Assembly: GCF_028475105.1 (NCBI RefSeq)
Contig: NZ_CP116936.1
Location: forward strand, 4,525,501-4,589,500
Length of the DNA: 64,000 bases
Direction: 5' to 3'
Source of the DNA: Micromonospora sp. LH3U1
Lineage (GTDB): Bacteria > Actinomycetota > Actinomycetes > Mycobacteriales > Micromonosporaceae
The position numbers and the translations under genes were made by a program. Positions 25,360-34,391 of this stretch are shown here, one piece after another. Position 1 is the stretch's first letter. The number at the start of each line of letters is the position of its first letter. The notes beneath the pieces were generated by a model. It was given only the letters and a program-made list of their open reading frames with translations. It had not been told where the DNA came from and made no database searches.

Positions 25360-25977
25360 ATGACCGTCGTCCCGGACGACCACCTGATGACATTGATCTG
25401 CGACACCTGCGGCGACTCCGTCAGGGCCACCGCCTGCGTGCTCCCCGACGCGGAAGTCGTCTGGACCCTGGTGTCCGAACAGGGGTGGAGCGGCTCCCCA
25501 TTCGCCACCGGCCCACACCGCTGCCCGCACTGCAGCCTGCTGCCGATCTCCGATGGTGGCAACGCTTCGTGCGGCGACCACGGTCCGGGCGGCATCCTCG
25601 GCATCGACCATCTCGACGACGTGACAGTCGTCGCCGCCACCGGGGACATCGACCTCGACACCGGTGACACCCTGCGCGCCGCCCTGCGCCACGCGGCCGA
25701 CGTGGGAGGACACGTGGTGGTCGACCTGACCCGAGTACACGTCATCGACTCCACCGGCCTCGGTCTCCTCGTCCGCGCCCACCGCGATGCCCGCGACCGC
25801 GGCGTCACGCTGTGCCTGGCCGCGCCGTCGCGGTTCGTCCGCACCGTCCTGCACACCATGCGCCTGGACGGGACGTTCCCGATCTTCGACAGCCGTGACG
25901 CCGCACTCGCCCAACTGTCCGCGGGAGTGGCCAACAATCCCGTGGCCTCCAACGCCGCGACGGCCACCCGTGGTTGA
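25360..25977 (+). CDS. STAS-domain protein with N-terminal zinc-ribbon-like region
   Basis: A 205-aa protein. Residues 1-75 carry two CxxC pairs (CDTCGDS and later CPHCSLL) that could form a zinc ribbon. Residues about 85-190 are a STAS domain with VVDLTRVHVIDSTGLGLLV, including the phosphorylatable Ser of DSTG, as in anti-sigma antagonists (RsbV/SpoIIAA). It thus looks like an antagonist regulated by a kinase/phosphatase pair, possibly the RsbP-like phosphatase elsewhere in the window. No anti-sigma kinase is adjacent. The ATG at 25360 has AGGAAGGA upstream. Confidence 0.8.
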   Translation: MTVVPDDHLMTLICDTCGDSVRATACVLPDAEVVWTLVSEQGWSGSPFATGPHRCPHCSLLPISDGGNASCGDHGPGGILGIDHLDDVTVVAATGDIDLDTGDTLRAALRHAADVGGHVVVDLTRVHVIDSTGLGLLVRAHRDARDRGVTLCLAAPSRFVRTVLHTMRLDGTFPIFDSRDAALAQLSAGVANNPVASNAATATRG

Positions 25978-26092
25978 TCGACGGCGACACCGCCCGGACC
26001 CCAGTTGGCACCAGCAGCTGCACGACGCGATCTGAGGAGAGCGCGGGCGGGCCGCCGGAGCGGATCGTGCGTGCCGGACGCATGAGCCATCG

Positions 26093-26142
26093 GTCGTACT
26101 TTGGGACGATCTGAAGTCGCACCACCGTTCGTACGATGGTCC
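26093..26142. promoter_or_regulatory. GTACGA-type motif upstream of the histidine kinase
   Basis: GTCGTACTT (26093-26101) and CGTACGATGG (26130-26139) lie just before the kinase start at 26144. Related words, AAGTACGAC and CGTACGACC, occur upstream of the DUF2306 gene (27970-27992). Sharing a motif is consistent with binding by the NarL-type regulator of this operon. Confidence 0.3.
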
Positions 26143-26143
26143 T

Positions 26144-27283
26144 ATGCACCCTCGCCTGCACGCTGTGTTGGCCGAGCCGCGTGTCGCACATGCCCCGTCC
26201 CGTGTGTGGCGCGACTGGGCGTTGATCGCAGTCTTCGCGCCGGCGATCGTGGTGGAAGGGATCCTCCGGCCCGATCTGCCGTGGCGGGTGGGCTGCGTCG
26301 TCGTCGCGCTCGCGCTGCTACCCACGCTCCTGTGGCGGCGTACGGCGCCGCTCGCGATGGTGGCGATCGCGTTCGGCTTCACGACGGTCGGCCCGTTCGT
26401 GCTGCCCGGGGATGCCTGCCAGATGTTCACGGCGAGCTTCTTGGTCCTACTGGTCAGCGCGCTGTTCCGCTGGGGCTCCGGCCGGGATGCCGTCATCGGT
26501 TCGTTCTTCGTGGTGGCCAAGGTCGCCGCCGCCGGCCTGGCCGGTTCGATCAACGGCGGCGAATTGGTCGCTGGCTTCGCGGTGATGTTCGCCGCCGCCA
26601 CGCTGGGTACCGCGATCCGCTTCCGCGCCGCCGCCCGTCTGCGCGAACTCGATCAGGCGAAGCTGTTGGAACGTGAACGGCTGGCCCGCGACCTGCACGA
26701 CACGGTGGCCCACCACGTGTCGGCGATGGCGATCCGCGCCCAGGCCGGCATCGCCGCCTCGGTGAGCCAGCCGGGCGCCGCCGTCGAGGCACTCCGCGCA
26801 ATCGAGGCCGAGGCGTCCCGTGCGCTTGCCGAGATGCGCGCGATTGTCCGCGTCCTGCGCCGCAACCAGCCCGCCGACCTGGGGCCCAGCCCACGGGTCG
26901 CCGACATCGAGGGGCTCGCCGGCCGCTTCCGCACCGGGCCGGCCGTCGACGTGGATCTGCGTGGGGACTTCGGCGACCTTCCGCCCACGGTCGGCTCAGC
27001 GCTCTACCGCCTGGCTCAGGAATCGGTCACCAATGCCCGTCGCCACGCCCGCCACGCCACCCGCATCGAGGTCAGCGTCGCGGCCGACGACACCTCCGTA
27101 CGCCTGCGGGTCAGCGACGATGGCGAGGCCGGCGCCGCCCGCCCGACCGGCTCGCCCAGTTTCGGCCTGATGGGGATGATGGAGCGCGCCGACCTGCTCG
27201 GCGGCACCTGCGAGGCCGGCCCCAATCCCGACCGTGGGTGGACCGTCACGGCCGTGCTCCCGCGCGAGGGGGTCGGCGCGTGA
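26144..27283 (+). CDS. NarL/DesK-type sensor histidine kinase
   Basis: A 379-aa kinase with about five N-terminal transmembrane segments (residues 25-165), a HisKA_3 dimerisation domain with phospho-His in LARDLHDTVAHHVSAM, and an HATPase_c domain with LYRLAQESVTNARRHA and FGLMGMMERADLLGG. This architecture is common in actinobacterial DesK-like kinases that sense membrane or envelope state. The stop overlaps the GTG of the cognate regulator (GTGA at 27280-27283), giving a coupled pair. The DUF2306 gene downstream is a possible target. Confidence 0.88.
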   Translation: MHPRLHAVLAEPRVAHAPSRVWRDWALIAVFAPAIVVEGILRPDLPWRVGCVVVALALLPTLLWRRTAPLAMVAIAFGFTTVGPFVLPGDACQMFTASFLVLLVSALFRWGSGRDAVIGSFFVVAKVAAAGLAGSINGGELVAGFAVMFAAATLGTAIRFRAAARLRELDQAKLLERERLARDLHDTVAHHVSAMAIRAQAGIAASVSQPGAAVEALRAIEAEASRALAEMRAIVRVLRRNQPADLGPSPRVADIEGLAGRFRTGPAVDVDLRGDFGDLPPTVGSALYRLAQESVTNARRHARHATRIEVSVAADDTSVRLRVSDDGEAGAARPTGSPSFGLMGMMERADLLGGTCEAGPNPDRGWTVTAVLPREGVGA

Positions 27284-27942
27284 CGATACGAGTGCTGGTG
27301 GCGGACGACCAGGAGATCGTCCGTACCGGCCTCACCATCATCTTGAACACTCAGCCCGGCATCGAGGTCGTCGGTGGGGCTGGCGACGGCCGTCAGGCGG
27401 TCGAACTCGCCCAGCGGCTCCGCCCTGACGTGTGTCTCTTCGACATTCGCATGCCAGGCATGGACGGCATCGAGGCCACCCGGGCGCTCGCCGGGCCATC
27501 GGTCCCGGAGCCACTCGCGGTGGTCGTCATCACGACCTTCGACCTCGACGAGTACGTGTACGCGGCACTGCGTGCCGGCGCCCGCGGCTTCCTGCTCAAG
27601 GAGGCTGGTCCCGACCTGCTCAGCCAGGCCGTGCACGCGGCCGCCAACGGGGACGCGCTGATCGCCCCGAGCGTCACCACGCGGCTGCTGAAGGCGTTCG
27701 CCGACGCGGGTCCGGCCGCGCCTCGCAAGCAGCCGATCGAGGCGCTCACCAACCGCGAGGAGCAGGTGCTGGTCGCCGTCGCGCGGGGACGCACCAACAA
27801 GGAGATCGCCGACGAGCTCTACATCACGTTGAGCACGGTCAAGTCGCACATCACCAGCCTGATGACCAAGCTCGGTGTGCGTAACCGGGTCGAGGTGGCG
27901 ATGTGGGCGTACGAGACCAACCGCAGACGGGCGCGCTGGTGA
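27280..27942 (+). CDS. NarL/LuxR-family response regulator
   Basis: A 220-aa regulator with a receiver domain (ADDQE acidic pocket, phospho-Asp in CLFDIRMPGMDG, Lys in FLLKE) and a LuxR helix-turn-helix (LTNREEQVLVAVARGRTNKEIA, then STVKSHI). GTG at 27280 overlaps the kinase stop; the earlier frame to 27238 lies inside the kinase gene. It probably binds GTACGA-containing sites before its own operon and before the DUF2306 gene. Confidence 0.88.
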   Translation: MTIRVLVADDQEIVRTGLTIILNTQPGIEVVGGAGDGRQAVELAQRLRPDVCLFDIRMPGMDGIEATRALAGPSVPEPLAVVVITTFDLDEYVYAALRAGARGFLLKEAGPDLLSQAVHAAANGDALIAPSVTTRLLKAFADAGPAAPRKQPIEALTNREEQVLVAVARGRTNKEIADELYITLSTVKSHITSLMTKLGVRNRVEVAMWAYETNRRRARW

Positions 27943-27969
27943 CGAGTGACGTCGACCGGTGACCGACAT

Positions 27970-27997
27970 AAGTACGACGACGGCGTACGACCATGGT
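27970..27997. promoter_or_regulatory. GTACGAC repeat upstream of the DUF2306 gene
   Basis: AAGTACGAC (27970-27978) and CGTACGACC (27984-27992) are near-direct repeats about 14 bp apart, 70 bp before the DUF2306 start. They resemble the words before the kinase gene at 26144, so both may be bound by the LuxR-type regulator between them. Confidence 0.3.
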
Positions 27998-28060
27998 CCG
28001 GCCCGATTGCGGCCCATGTGCCGATGAGCAGGGGCGGGTGCGGCGTCCACCATCGATGGC

Positions 28061-28720
28061 ATGACGATGCGCGAGTGGCGGCTACCGGCCGCGTTGATCC
28101 TGCTGGGCCTGATCCCGATGGTCGCTGGTGCGGGACGGCTTACCGAGCTGGGCACCGGACCGGAGGTCACCCCAGCGAACGCTCGCTTCGTCGCCGAGCC
28201 GCTGCCGGTGGTGCTGCACATCGTCGGCGCGGTGATCTACACGATTCTCGGCGCCTTCCAGTTCGTACCGAGCCTGCGCCGCCGCCGCTGGCACCGCCTC
28301 GCCGGCCGGGTGCTGGTTCCCTGCGGACTGACAGTCGCGCTCTCCGGCCTGTGGATGACCTTCGCGTACGACCTGCCGGCCCATGACAACGACGTGCTCG
28401 CCGGCATGCGGCTCATCTTCGGCTCGGCCATGGCCGGCTCGATCCTGCTCGGCCTCGCCGGAGCGCTACGCCGGCACTTCGCCGGGCATCGCAGGTGGAT
28501 GGTGCGCGGCTACGCGATCGGCCTCGGTGCCGGCACCCAGGCGTTCACGCACGCGCCGTACCTCGTCGCGACCGGCGAACAGCCCGACGGGAACGTTCGG
28601 GCCGTGCTGGTGCTCGCCGGTTGGTTGATCAACCTCGCCGTGGCCGAGTGGTACCTGCGGCGTCCGGCCCGCACGACGCATCCTCAACCGGCGCGTCGGC
28701 CGCGTGCTGCTGCCCAATGA
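28061..28720 (+). CDS. DUF2306-family membrane protein
   Basis: A 219-aa protein with about six transmembrane segments. The HRLAGRVLVPCG segment (family pattern H-x-x-x-G) and GHRRWMVRGYAI (RWM with its conserved His/Arg) fit DUF2306, whose function is unknown; the conserved histidines suggest haem or metal binding. The gene lies about 120 bp after the kinase-regulator pair and probably belongs to its regulon. The tail is Arg/Ala-rich and cytosolic. Confidence 0.75.
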   Translation: MTMREWRLPAALILLGLIPMVAGAGRLTELGTGPEVTPANARFVAEPLPVVLHIVGAVIYTILGAFQFVPSLRRRRWHRLAGRVLVPCGLTVALSGLWMTFAYDLPAHDNDVLAGMRLIFGSAMAGSILLGLAGALRRHFAGHRRWMVRGYAIGLGAGTQAFTHAPYLVATGEQPDGNVRAVLVLAGWLINLAVAEWYLRRPARTTHPQPARRPRAAAQ

Positions 28721-28753
28721 CAGCGCTGTTGCGTGGTCGGATGCGGTCGGGCG

Positions 28754-29224
28754 TCACGCAAGGGCCGAGGGCAGGGCGAGGATGGCGAAACGGACTACGC
28801 GTCCGAGCAGGCATGCGATGGCGAACTCCCAGCGTCGCAGGCCGGCGGTTCCGGCGGCGCTGCTGACCAAGGCGAGTGGTGGGACGCCGACGGAGGCGGA
28901 GAGGAGCACCGTCGGCAGACCGGTGCGGCGGTGCGAGAGCCAGCGCCGGACGGGCTCGGCCCACCGGGCAGCCCGGGCAGCCATGCGCCCCGATTGGTTG
29001 CGGCGTGCGAGCCTCCGGGTCAACCGGCCAGTTCCTCGACGAGCGGCTTCGAACAGCAGCAGCTTCCCCGCGGTTTGCCCGACCGCCAGAGCGACCACGG
29101 CGATCACGGCGTACCCGCCCGGCTGCCCGGCGACCACGGCGTAGGCCTCCGCGTTGACGACCGGGACAAGGGCCGAAGCGAAGCCGTATCCGAGCGCGGC
29201 GGCGGCCTCCACGACACCGCTCAC
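28754..29224 (-). CDS. VTT/DedA-like membrane protein
   Basis: A 156-aa protein with three to four hydrophobic stretches: the N-terminal AAAALGYGFASALVPVVNAEAY, then VAGQPGGYAVIAVVALAVGQTAGK and a C-terminal FAIACLLGRVVRFAILALP. The pattern of a re-entrant hairpin with AVGQTAGKLLLFEAARRG resembles short VTT (DedA, SNARE-associated) proteins such as YdjX/YqaA, which help lipid flip or envelope integrity. The GTG at 29224 overlaps the stop of the CDP-alcohol phosphotransferase gene (GTGA), so the two genes are coupled. A link to phospholipid synthesis is inferred from that. Confidence 0.7.
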   Translation of the reverse strand: MSGVVEAAAALGYGFASALVPVVNAEAYAVVAGQPGGYAVIAVVALAVGQTAGKLLLFEAARRGTGRLTRRLARRNQSGRMAARAARWAEPVRRWLSHRRTGLPTVLLSASVGVPPLALVSSAAGTAGLRRWEFAIACLLGRVVRFAILALPSALA

Positions 29225-29814
29225 GCCCGGCCGTCCCGGTTCAGCAGTTTGGCCACCGCCACGGCGGACCACGCCTTAACCGAGAGGACGGCCAATGCCA
29301 CAGTCACTGCCACCAGGTATTGGCCGAATGCCACGGCACCGATGACCCCAGCGGTGTTGACCGCCTTCGCCAGTGGCGACCAGTTCAGCGCCCACACGCG
29401 CCGGTCGACAACATAAAAGTAGTTTGGGCTGATCACCGGCCAGCACAGGAACACCAGCGACAGCATTGTGTCCAGGACCATGAACGATGGCAGAAACACC
29501 ATGGCGACCAGCGAGACATCGGGCATCAAGGCGACCAGGCCCGTACAGAGCACGGCGGTGCATGCCCGGTCGCTCACGATGTCGAGGACGGCACCGGCCC
29601 GGGTCTCCTGGCCGAGCCACCGCGCAGCCAGGCCGTCGAGCATGTCACCGAGCCAGTAGATGCCGTACGCCACTGCGATCAGGGCGACAGAACCGGAGAC
29701 GAGGGCGACGATGCCGAGTGTGACGGCGGCGAGCGTACGGATGATGGTGATGTAGTTGGGGACAGTGAGGAGCGGGCCGACCCGCAGGGCGGGCCGGGAG
29801 TCGACGAGAGTCAC
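29221..29814 (-). CDS. CDP-alcohol phosphatidyltransferase
   Basis: A 197-aa integral membrane enzyme with the full catalytic motif D-x2-D-G-x2-A-R-x8-G-x3-D-x3-D (GDMLDGLAARWLG, then GAVLDIVSD). It would transfer a phosphatidyl group from a CDP-lipid to an alcohol acceptor (inositol, glycerol-3-phosphate or a similar one); the acceptor cannot be read off. Several transmembrane segments follow. The GTG start at 29814 is preferred: the frame is open to 29940, but the first 42 residues there are low-complexity and would run into the divergent kinase promoter. The stop overlaps the start of the DedA-like gene. Confidence 0.85.
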   Translation of the reverse strand: MTLVDSRPALRVGPLLTVPNYITIIRTLAAVTLGIVALVSGSVALIAVAYGIYWLGDMLDGLAARWLGQETRAGAVLDIVSDRACTAVLCTGLVALMPDVSLVAMVFLPSFMVLDTMLSLVFLCWPVISPNYFYVVDRRVWALNWSPLAKAVNTAGVIGAVAFGQYLVAVTVALAVLSVKAWSAVAVAKLLNRDGRA

Positions 29815-29947
29815 CCCTGCAGCGTGCGGTTCCGGGGCCGTTCGGCGGAACGTACCGGGGTGCCGACCTCGGCGCGGCTGCGGTACCGGGGTGCCGGTTG
29901 GGCTGGTACCTGGGTACCTGGCTGACCCAGGGCGGATCATCGAGACT

Positions 29948-31060
29948 GTGCAGGTGGTTACCGCAATCGGGCAATGGGTGCGCAGCTTCGAAGGAGTGCG
30001 CCGGCTCGCCTACGGCGCGACGGCTCTGATAGTCACAGCCGTGGTCGCGACGATCGACGAGAACGTACTCGTACCCTCAGGTTGGGTGTGGCTGGTGCTG
30101 CCCGCCGCCCTCACGGCCATGGCCCTACCTCCCCGCCGCCGGACATTGATCTTCGCGGCCTGCGCCGGGTTCGTGGCGATAGTGAGCACCGGTGAGTCGG
30201 TCCAGCTGGGCCTGGCGGCGGCCGGTCTCGTATTCGTCTCGACCTGCGAGGATCCTGCCCGCCGACCATGGCTCGGATGGGCGGCTGGTGTGGCCGGTGC
30301 CGCCGGTGCCCTCGCCATCGCCCTGCTGCACCATCGCGGGCTCTACGCACAGCCCTTCGTCTTCGTGGCGGCCGGCTATCTCCTTGCCGTCCTGATGCGC
30401 TCGTGGTCCCGCGGCAACGCCCTCACCCGGGAGACGACCGAGCTACGTGACCAGGCTGCCTGGCTCGAACAGCGCACCAACTTGGCCCGCGAATTGCACG
30501 ACGTGGTCGGTCACCACGTCACCGCAATGGTGGTCCAGGCCGAGGCCGGCCAGTTCAGCAGCGACCCGGCAGTGGCGCTGCAGGCAATCGCGAACAGTGG
30601 TCGCACCGCCCTGCGCGAGCTCGACACGCTCGTCGTGCATCTCCGCAACCCGGACGCGCCGATAGTCGTGAGCGCCCCGCCGCGCCTGTCCGACATCGAC
30701 GAACTGCTCGCCGAGCCGCTGCGCCAGCAGGGCGTAGCCGTGCACGTCCGTCTCGACGCCGAGCCGGGACTCGACGAGGTGGGGGTATTGGCGGCATACC
30801 GCATCGCTCAGGAGGCCATCACCAACATCGCCCGCCACGCGAACGCCACGACTGCCTGGGTTGAGCTGATCCGCGTCGACGGCCATGCCCGGCTGCGGGT
30901 GAGCGACAACGGGATCGGTCCGCCCCAGGCCGTAACGCGCGGCTCGGGACTGCTCGGCGTCGAGGAACGCGCGCGGGCGCTCGGCGGCAGCTCCCACGTG
31001 AACCGGCGCCCCAGCGGCGGTACGGTGCTGGAGGTCATCCTGCCGGTGGCGACGCCATGA
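29948..31060 (+). CDS. NarL/DesK-type sensor histidine kinase
   Basis: A 370-aa kinase with about five N-terminal transmembrane helices, a HisKA_3 domain with phospho-His in LARELHDVVGHHVTAM, and HATPase_c with AYRIAQEAITNIARHA and GLLGVEERARALGG. Its ATGA overlap with the next response regulator (31057-31060) makes a coupled pair. The GTG at 29948 is chosen because an in-frame start at 29756 would overlap the divergent phosphatidyltransferase gene. It is divergent from the CDP-alcohol enzyme, which suggests a lipid or envelope signal, but only by position. Confidence 0.85.
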   Translation: MQVVTAIGQWVRSFEGVRRLAYGATALIVTAVVATIDENVLVPSGWVWLVLPAALTAMALPPRRRTLIFAACAGFVAIVSTGESVQLGLAAAGLVFVSTCEDPARRPWLGWAAGVAGAAGALAIALLHHRGLYAQPFVFVAAGYLLAVLMRSWSRGNALTRETTELRDQAAWLEQRTNLARELHDVVGHHVTAMVVQAEAGQFSSDPAVALQAIANSGRTALRELDTLVVHLRNPDAPIVVSAPPRLSDIDELLAEPLRQQGVAVHVRLDAEPGLDEVGVLAAYRIAQEAITNIARHANATTAWVELIRVDGHARLRVSDNGIGPPQAVTRGSGLLGVEERARALGGSSHVNRRPSGGTVLEVILPVATP

Positions 31061-31701
31061 TCCGTGTCGTGATCGCGGACGACCAGCATCTGGTCCGCGA
31101 CGGCTTCAGCCAGATTCTGCGTTCCCAGCCGGACATCCACGTCGCAGCCGAAGCCGCGGACGGACGGCAGCTTCTCGATGCCGTCCGCCTCGATCCCCGC
31201 ATCGACGTCGCCCTCGTCGACATCCGCATGCCGGTACTGGACGGCCTACAAGCCACCCGGGAGCTGGCCGCGATTCCCCATGCCCCGGCCGTCATCATCG
31301 TCACCACCTTTGACGATGATGCGTACGTCCTGGACGCCATCGCCTCCGGGGCGCGGGGATTCCTCCTCAAACGCAGTAGTGCCCACGATCTGATGTCCGC
31401 CGTGCGCACAGTCGCGGCCGGCGGCGCAATCCTCTCGGCCGAGATCACCGGCGCCGTTCTCGAACGGGTACGGTCGACCGGCCCGGCCACCCGCGTGGAT
31501 CTCGCCGCCTACCAGCTGACTGCGCGCGAGATCGACGTGCTCACGTTGATCGGCGCCGGGCTCAACAACGACGAGATCGCGCGAAATCTTCATCTATCAA
31601 TGAGCACAGTCAAAACCCACGTCGCGAACGTGCTGGCAAAGACCGGCAGCCGCGACCGCGTGCGAGCCGCCATCCTGGCCATCCAGGCTGGCCTTTCATA
31701 G
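31057..31701 (+). CDS. NarL/LuxR-family response regulator
   Basis: A 214-aa regulator. The receiver has acidic residues ADDQ, phospho-Asp in VALVDIRMPV and Lys in FLLKRSS; the C-terminal LuxR helix-turn-helix has LTAREIDVLTLIGAGLNNDEI and MSTVKTHVANV. It is coupled to the kinase by ATGA. The 3' end overlaps the convergent NmrA-like gene by six bases. Confidence 0.88.
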   Translation: MIRVVIADDQHLVRDGFSQILRSQPDIHVAAEAADGRQLLDAVRLDPRIDVALVDIRMPVLDGLQATRELAAIPHAPAVIIVTTFDDDAYVLDAIASGARGFLLKRSSAHDLMSAVRTVAAGGAILSAEITGAVLERVRSTGPATRVDLAAYQLTAREIDVLTLIGAGLNNDEIARNLHLSMSTVKTHVANVLAKTGSRDRVRAAILAIQAGLS

Positions 31702-32547
31702 TGAATGGGGCGCCCTGTCCCAGACGCCCGTGGCGGCGGCGTCCCTGACGAAGTCGGCGAAATCCCGCGGCGGACGACCCAGGGCACGCTGCACCCCATC
31801 GGCCACCTGGGCGTTACGGCCGTCCAGCACGCTCGTGAACAGGTACGTCAGCAACTCGACGACCTCCACGGGCACACCCTCGACGGCCAACACCCCCGTG
31901 TACTCCTCAACGGAGACCGGAACGAAATCGATGCGCCGGCCCGCCGCCCGGGCGATCTCGCCGACCGCGTCGGCGAAGGTCAGCAGCCGCGGTCCGGTCA
32001 ACTCGTAGAGCTGCCCCGCGTGTCCGCCCCCGGTCAGCGCCGCCACGGCGACGTCGGCGATGTCGTCGGCGTCCACGAACGGCTCGGGCACGGTCCCGAC
32101 CGGGAGCACCACTTCGCCGCTCAATACCGGCTCCCGCAGATAATCCTCGCTGAAGTTCTGGCTGAACCAACTCGCCCGCAGGATCGTCCACTCGACCCCA
32201 GCGGACTGGATCAGCTTCTCGGCGGCCTGGGCCTCCTCCTCACCTCGACCCGACAGCAGCACCAGCCGGGCGACCCCGGAGGCCACCGCGAGATCGGCGA
32301 ACGCGCCGACGGTCTCGGGAGCGCCCGGCACCGCGAGGTCCGGGTAGAAGGACACGTACACGGCGCCGACATCCCGGAGCACCGGCGCCCAGGTCGTCCG
32401 GTCCGTCCAGTCGAAGGGCCGCCCGGCGGACCGGGAACCGACCCGGACCGGCACTCCCCTGCCCCGCAGCCGCTCCACAACGCGACGGCCGGTCTTGCCC
32501 GTGCCACCCAGGACCAGGATCGTCTTCCGCTCTTGCTCGTTCGTCAT
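31696..32547 (-). CDS. NmrA/NAD(P)-binding atypical SDR-family oxidoreductase
   Basis: A 283-aa protein with an N-terminal nucleotide-binding GGTGKTGRRVVERL (GxxGxxG), a DVGAVYVSFYPDLAVPGAP segment and a TILRASWFSQNFSE motif typical of NmrA-like atypical SDRs such as QorB or TMR. These bind NADP(H) as redox or sensing proteins. It is divergent from an AraC regulator with only about 70 bp between them, a frequent pairing in which the AraC protein controls the reductase. The start is placed at 32547; 32556 is an alternative. Confidence 0.82.
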   Translation of the reverse strand: MTNEQERKTILVLGGTGKTGRRVVERLRGRGVPVRVGSRSAGRPFDWTDRTTWAPVLRDVGAVYVSFYPDLAVPGAPETVGAFADLAVASGVARLVLLSGRGEEEAQAAEKLIQSAGVEWTILRASWFSQNFSEDYLREPVLSGEVVLPVGTVPEPFVDADDIADVAVAALTGGGHAGQLYELTGPRLLTFADAVGEIARAAGRRIDFVPVSVEEYTGVLAVEGVPVEVVELLTYLFTSVLDGRNAQVADGVQRALGRPPRDFADFVRDAAATGVWDRAPHSL

Positions 32548-32619
32548 AGGAACCATTCAAGGGCGGGCCGGTGAGACTGCACATAGCTAAGACGCGCGCT
32601 TTCATGTTCAATCGTCTAC

Positions 32620-33558
32620 GTGGATGCTGTCTCCGGCCTGCTCGACGGACCTCGGGCGCAGGGCGCGTTCCTGCTCCGCTCGATCCTGACGCCGCCCTGG
32701 TCGATAGCCATCAAGGACGAGGCGCCGCTCACCCTGGTGGCCATCGTCCGGGGCGACGCCTGGATCGTCCCCGATGAGGGCGTAGCCGTGCGGCTCGGCC
32801 TCGGGGATGTAGCGATCATCCGGGGCACCAGCCCGTACAGCGTCGCCGACGACCCGGCCACGCCACCGCAGGTGATCATCCATGCAGGCCAGCGCTGCAC
32901 CACGCCGGACGGCCAGGAACTGTTCGAGATGACCCAGCTGGGCGTACGGACCTGGGGCAATGGGCTGGACGGTCCGACGATCCTGCTCACCGGCACGTAC
33001 ACGATGCGGGGCGCGGTGGGTCAACGGCTGCTGGGCGCGCTGCCGCCGCTGGTGGTCGTCCCGCGCGAGTCCTGGGACTCCCCACTGGTTCCGCTGCTGG
33101 CCACCGAGATCGTGAAGGACGACCCCGGCCAGGAAGCCGTGCTCGACCGCCTACTCGACCTTCTGCTGATCGCCACGCTGCGCGAGTGGTTCGCCCACCC
33201 CGGGGCCAAGGCCCCTGCCTGGTACAAGGCACACAGCGACCCCGTGGTCGGCCGGGCCCTGCAGATGCTCCACAACAACCCCGCAGAACCCTGGACCGTG
33301 GCGTCACTGGCTGCCCAGACCGGGGTCTCCCGGGCCGCGCTGGCCCGCCGGTTCACCGCGCTGGTCGGCGAACCGCCCATGTCGTACCTCACCGAGTGGC
33401 GGCTGGCCCTCGCCGCCGACCTGCTCCGCGAGCGGGACGCCACCGTCAGTGCGGTTGCCCGCCAGGTTGGTTACGGCAGCCCCTTCGCCCTGAGCACCGC
33501 CTTCAAACGCCGCCGTGGGGTGAGCCCTCGGCAGCACCGGGTGGCCGCCGGTGAGTAG
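32620..33558 (+). CDS. AraC-family regulator with cupin_6 domain
   Basis: A 312-aa regulator. The N-terminal cupin_6 domain (about residues 1-190) has RSILTPPWSIAI, LTLVAIVRGDAWIV and GDVAIIRG; the C-terminal double helix-turn-helix has SLAAQTGVSRAALARRF and VSAVARQVGYGSPFALSTAF. Such proteins activate a divergent NmrA-like or dehydrogenase gene. GTG at 32620 is the start seen; no strong ribosome binding site, so leaderless translation is possible. Confidence 0.85.
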   Translation: MDAVSGLLDGPRAQGAFLLRSILTPPWSIAIKDEAPLTLVAIVRGDAWIVPDEGVAVRLGLGDVAIIRGTSPYSVADDPATPPQVIIHAGQRCTTPDGQELFEMTQLGVRTWGNGLDGPTILLTGTYTMRGAVGQRLLGALPPLVVVPRESWDSPLVPLLATEIVKDDPGQEAVLDRLLDLLLIATLREWFAHPGAKAPAWYKAHSDPVVGRALQMLHNNPAEPWTVASLAAQTGVSRAALARRFTALVGEPPMSYLTEWRLALAADLLRERDATVSAVARQVGYGSPFALSTAFKRRRGVSPRQHRVAAGE

Positions 33559-33653
33559 CCGCGTGACGGTCGCCGCGCCTCGTCAGCGGCAGACCCGGAT
33601 GTCTGATCAAGGTGCATCGGCGTCCAGCCGGCCGCTGACAGCAGAGCAGTCGG

Positions 33654-34379
33654 TCACGTGCGGGGTCGGGTGGTGATGCCGTCCAGGACGGTGGTCAGGT
33701 TGTGGTTGAAGGTTTCCTCGGCATTGAGGTGGGCGCCGTCGATGACGAGCCGGGCGACGGTGGGATACCTGCCGGTTTCCAACATGCGTGTGAGGTAGGG
33801 GCCGAGGCTGGCCTGGAAGGCGGCTTCGTCGGTGCCGGTGGCACGGGCGGTGCGTCGCTCGGTGACCTCTCTGCGGACCGCTCCGATGATGAAGGCGTTG
33901 AGGGCGCCCAAAGCCCGCTGGAGATCGTCGATGCCGCGCACGCCGGGGGCCTGGCTCAGCGCCGCCGCGGTCGCTTCGCCCACGGCGAGCGCGTGAGGTC
34001 CCAAGTGTGGCCTTCCGCCGAGCAGGTCGGAAAACCACTCATGATCAAGGGCGGCATCGCGGGTCGCGCGGGCGATGGCCAGCACCGTCGAGCGCCACGC
34101 GGATTGCCGGCCGACCTCGGCGATCCGGGCATAGACGACGTCGACCATCAGATCGAGCAGTTCGGATCTGTTGATCACATAGTCGTAGAGCCGCATCGGA
34201 CCGACACCGAGTTCTTTTGCGATCTTGCGCAACGACAGCCCGTCGAGGCCGTACGCGTCGGCAAGCCGGATCGCCGTAGTGGCGATCTTCTCGCGGCTCA
34301 ACGGCACGGGCGCCGCCCGCGGCTGAGGTTCGGGCCGTTCCCAAACGGGCAAGTTATCGCTACCGTACGGTGTATCCAC
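33654..34379 (-). CDS. TetR/AcrR-family regulator of the neighbouring monooxygenase
   Basis: A 241-aa regulator with a TetR N-terminal HTH in GLSLRKIAKELGVGPMRLYDYV (landmarks RKIAKELGV, MRLYDYV; about residues 48-75) and a TetR_C-like ligand domain with ALDHEWFSDLLGGRPHLGP. It is divergent from a FAD-dependent monooxygenase, the layout of TetR/TetX-like pairs, so it may respond to a drug-like ligand oxidised by the enzyme. GTG at 34379 is the likely start. A palindrome ACCGTACGGT (34362-34371) lies within its 5' end and CGTTAACG (34392-34399) lies between the genes. Confidence 0.83.
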   Translation of the reverse strand: MDTPYGSDNLPVWERPEPQPRAAPVPLSREKIATTAIRLADAYGLDGLSLRKIAKELGVGPMRLYDYVINRSELLDLMVDVVYARIAEVGRQSAWRSTVLAIARATRDAALDHEWFSDLLGGRPHLGPHALAVGEATAAALSQAPGVRGIDDLQRALGALNAFIIGAVRREVTERRTARATGTDEAAFQASLGPYLTRMLETGRYPTVARLVIDGAHLNAEETFNHNLTTVLDGITTRPRT

Positions 34380-34391
34380 GAGGACAGCGTA

